Shown here in pieces: positions 6,044 to 6,750 of a stretch of 6,750 bases of DNA. The position numbers were made by a program, and so were the translations under genes. Numbering within the stretch: position 1 is the stretch's first letter; each line of letters starts with the position of its first letter. Source of the stretch: an uncultured Eubacteriales bacterium (GTDB taxonomy: Bacteria; Bacillota; Clostridia; Monoglobales; Monoglobaceae); contig CAJKEB010000077.1 of the NCBI GenBank assembly GCA_905198865.1, positions 1 to 6,750 on the forward strand. The letters run 5' to 3'. The notes under the pieces are model-generated. The model was not told the DNA's origin. It worked only from the letters and a program-made list of their open reading frames with translations, and searched no databases.

Positions 6044-6631
6044 ATGAATAATTCGATTACAATCGGTGTTTTATCATATCAGGGTTCGGTCATTGAGCAT
6101 ATGAAAGCGCTTGAAAGGCTTGACGGCGTACGCGCTGTTGAGGTTAACAAGCCAAACATGCTGAGCGAAATTGACGGGTTAATTCTGCCCGGCGGAGAAA
6201 GTACAACCATTTCTAAGCTGATGAATATTTTCGGCATGACCGAGCCGATAAAAAAACGAATTCAGGACGGTATGCCTGTTTGGGGAACATGTGCCGGCTT
6301 AATCCTGCTGGCAAAATCCATTTTGGGCGAAGCTCCGCATCTCGGCGTTATGGATATCACTGTTAAGCGCAACGCCTACGGTGCGCAGATTGACAGCTTC
6401 AAAACAACGGCTGTCATACCCGGAGTCAGCAGCAAAGCTGTCGAGCTTGTATTTATACGCGCGCCGAGGATTGAAGCGGTCGAAAACGACGCTTCGGTCT
6501 TATGCACAGTTGACAACCACATTGTTGCGGCACGGCAGAATAATATGCTTGCCACATCTTTCCACCCAGAGCTGACTGAGGACAGTTCGTTTCATAATTA
6601 TTTTGCAAACATGGTGCGAAATGCAAAATGA
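6044..6631 (+). CDS. pdxT: Pyridoxal 5'-phosphate synthase glutaminase subunit PdxT
   Basis: PdxT hydrolyses glutamine and channels ammonia to PdxS. It is a class I glutamine amidotransferase of 195 aa, the usual length. The catalytic triad is visible: C83 in WGTCAGLILLAK, and H174 and E176 in SFHPELT. Other hallmarks are the N-terminal GVLSYQGS (8-15), DGLILPGGESTTISKLM (44-60), and VFIRAP (136-141). The N-terminal motif reads LSYQGS where LALQGA or LGLQGA is common, a mild variation that keeps the glutamine. The gene starts six bases after the pdxS stop. The nearest purine-rich stretch, GAGG (6027-6030), is 13 bases from the ATG, so translation is probably coupled to pdxS. No clear terminator follows inside the window. 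Confidence 0.98.
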   Translation: MNNSITIGVLSYQGSVIEHMKALERLDGVRAVEVNKPNMLSEIDGLILPGGESTTISKLMNIFGMTEPIKKRIQDGMPVWGTCAGLILLAKSILGEAPHLGVMDITVKRNAYGAQIDSFKTTAVIPGVSSKAVELVFIRAPRIEAVENDASVLCTVDNHIVAARQNNMLATSFHPELTEDSSFHNYFANMVRNAK

Positions 6632-6750
6632 GATAATGCAGTTCGCCCACCCAATTGCGCCTTTTATATGGATAACGGGACTCCACCTTCGGAAAGGTGA
6701 TAATGCAAACTGCGGCAGGTGAGCTGTGAAACAGCGAACACGGAGGTGCG
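6632..6750 (+). other. Non-coding tail after pdxT with two hairpins and a possible downstream ribosome site
   Basis: No complete gene is visible. CACCTT (6684-6689) pairs with AAGGTG (6694-6699) over CGGA, and GCTGT (6723-6727) pairs with ACAGC (6731-6735) over GAA. GATAATGCA occurs twice (6632-6640 and 6699-6707). GCAGTT (6638-6643) can pair with AACTGC (6708-6713), and GTTCGC (6641-6646) with GCGAAC (6734-6739); these two overlap and would exclude each other. GGAGGTG (6742-6748) is a strong Shine-Dalgarno-like sequence at the window edge. The segment may be a structured leader of the next gene. I cannot assign it to a known RNA family. Confidence 0.4.

Noticed and set aside
6684..6699. Hairpin as the pdxST terminator
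   Set aside because: The stem is only six base pairs and is followed by ATAATGC, with no T run.
6666..6740. Cobalamin riboswitch or magnesium (M-box) leader
   Set aside because: Short stretches such as GGTG, CTGTGA and TATATGGATA recall pieces of these RNAs, but the surrounding conserved core elements are missing or wrongly spaced.

Overview
This is a core-genome window, most probably from a Clostridia-type member of the Bacillota. Gene order and protein character support that: a gatCAB operon in the order C-A-B, ribosome-dependent (pdxS/pdxT) vitamin B6 synthesis next to a MocR-type regulator, a tRNA with an encoded CCA end, strong Shine-Dalgarno sites and AT-rich consensus promoters. GC content is moderate in the genes and low between them. 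The genus cannot be settled from the sequence alone.

Layout. Bases 1-54 hold the 3' two thirds of a tRNA-Asn (GTT) on the + strand, followed by a strong terminator. A 200-base gap rich in hairpins separates it from the convergent gatCAB operon on the - strand (gatC 3210-3497, gatA 1692-3170, gatB 257-1690). The operon has its own near-perfect promoter at about 3543-3571. Upstream, also on the - strand, is a GntR/MocR-family regulator (3624-5009). Divergent from it on the + strand are pdxS (5162-6037) and pdxT (6044-6631), which encode PLP synthase. The last 119 bases (6632-6750) contain no complete gene, but hold two compact hairpins and a possible ribosome binding site for a gene beyond the window.

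How the genes work together. GatCAB converts misacylated Glu-tRNA(Gln), and in many bacteria Asp-tRNA(Asn), into the correct amidated tRNA; the tRNA-Asn at the window start is one of its possible substrates. PdxS and PdxT together make pyridoxal 5'-phosphate from ribose 5-phosphate, glyceraldehyde 3-phosphate and glutamine-derived ammonia. The divergent MocR protein is the likely PLP-sensing regulator (PdxR) of pdxST.

The two most unusual points both concern that regulator. First, the position expected to carry the PLP-binding lysine in its aminotransferase-like domain reads arginine. Second, the pdxR and pdxS promoters appear to interlock, with overlapping -10 boxes on opposite strands. I found no mobile element, CRISPR array or clearly novel gene system; apart from these points the window is ordinary housekeeping DNA.
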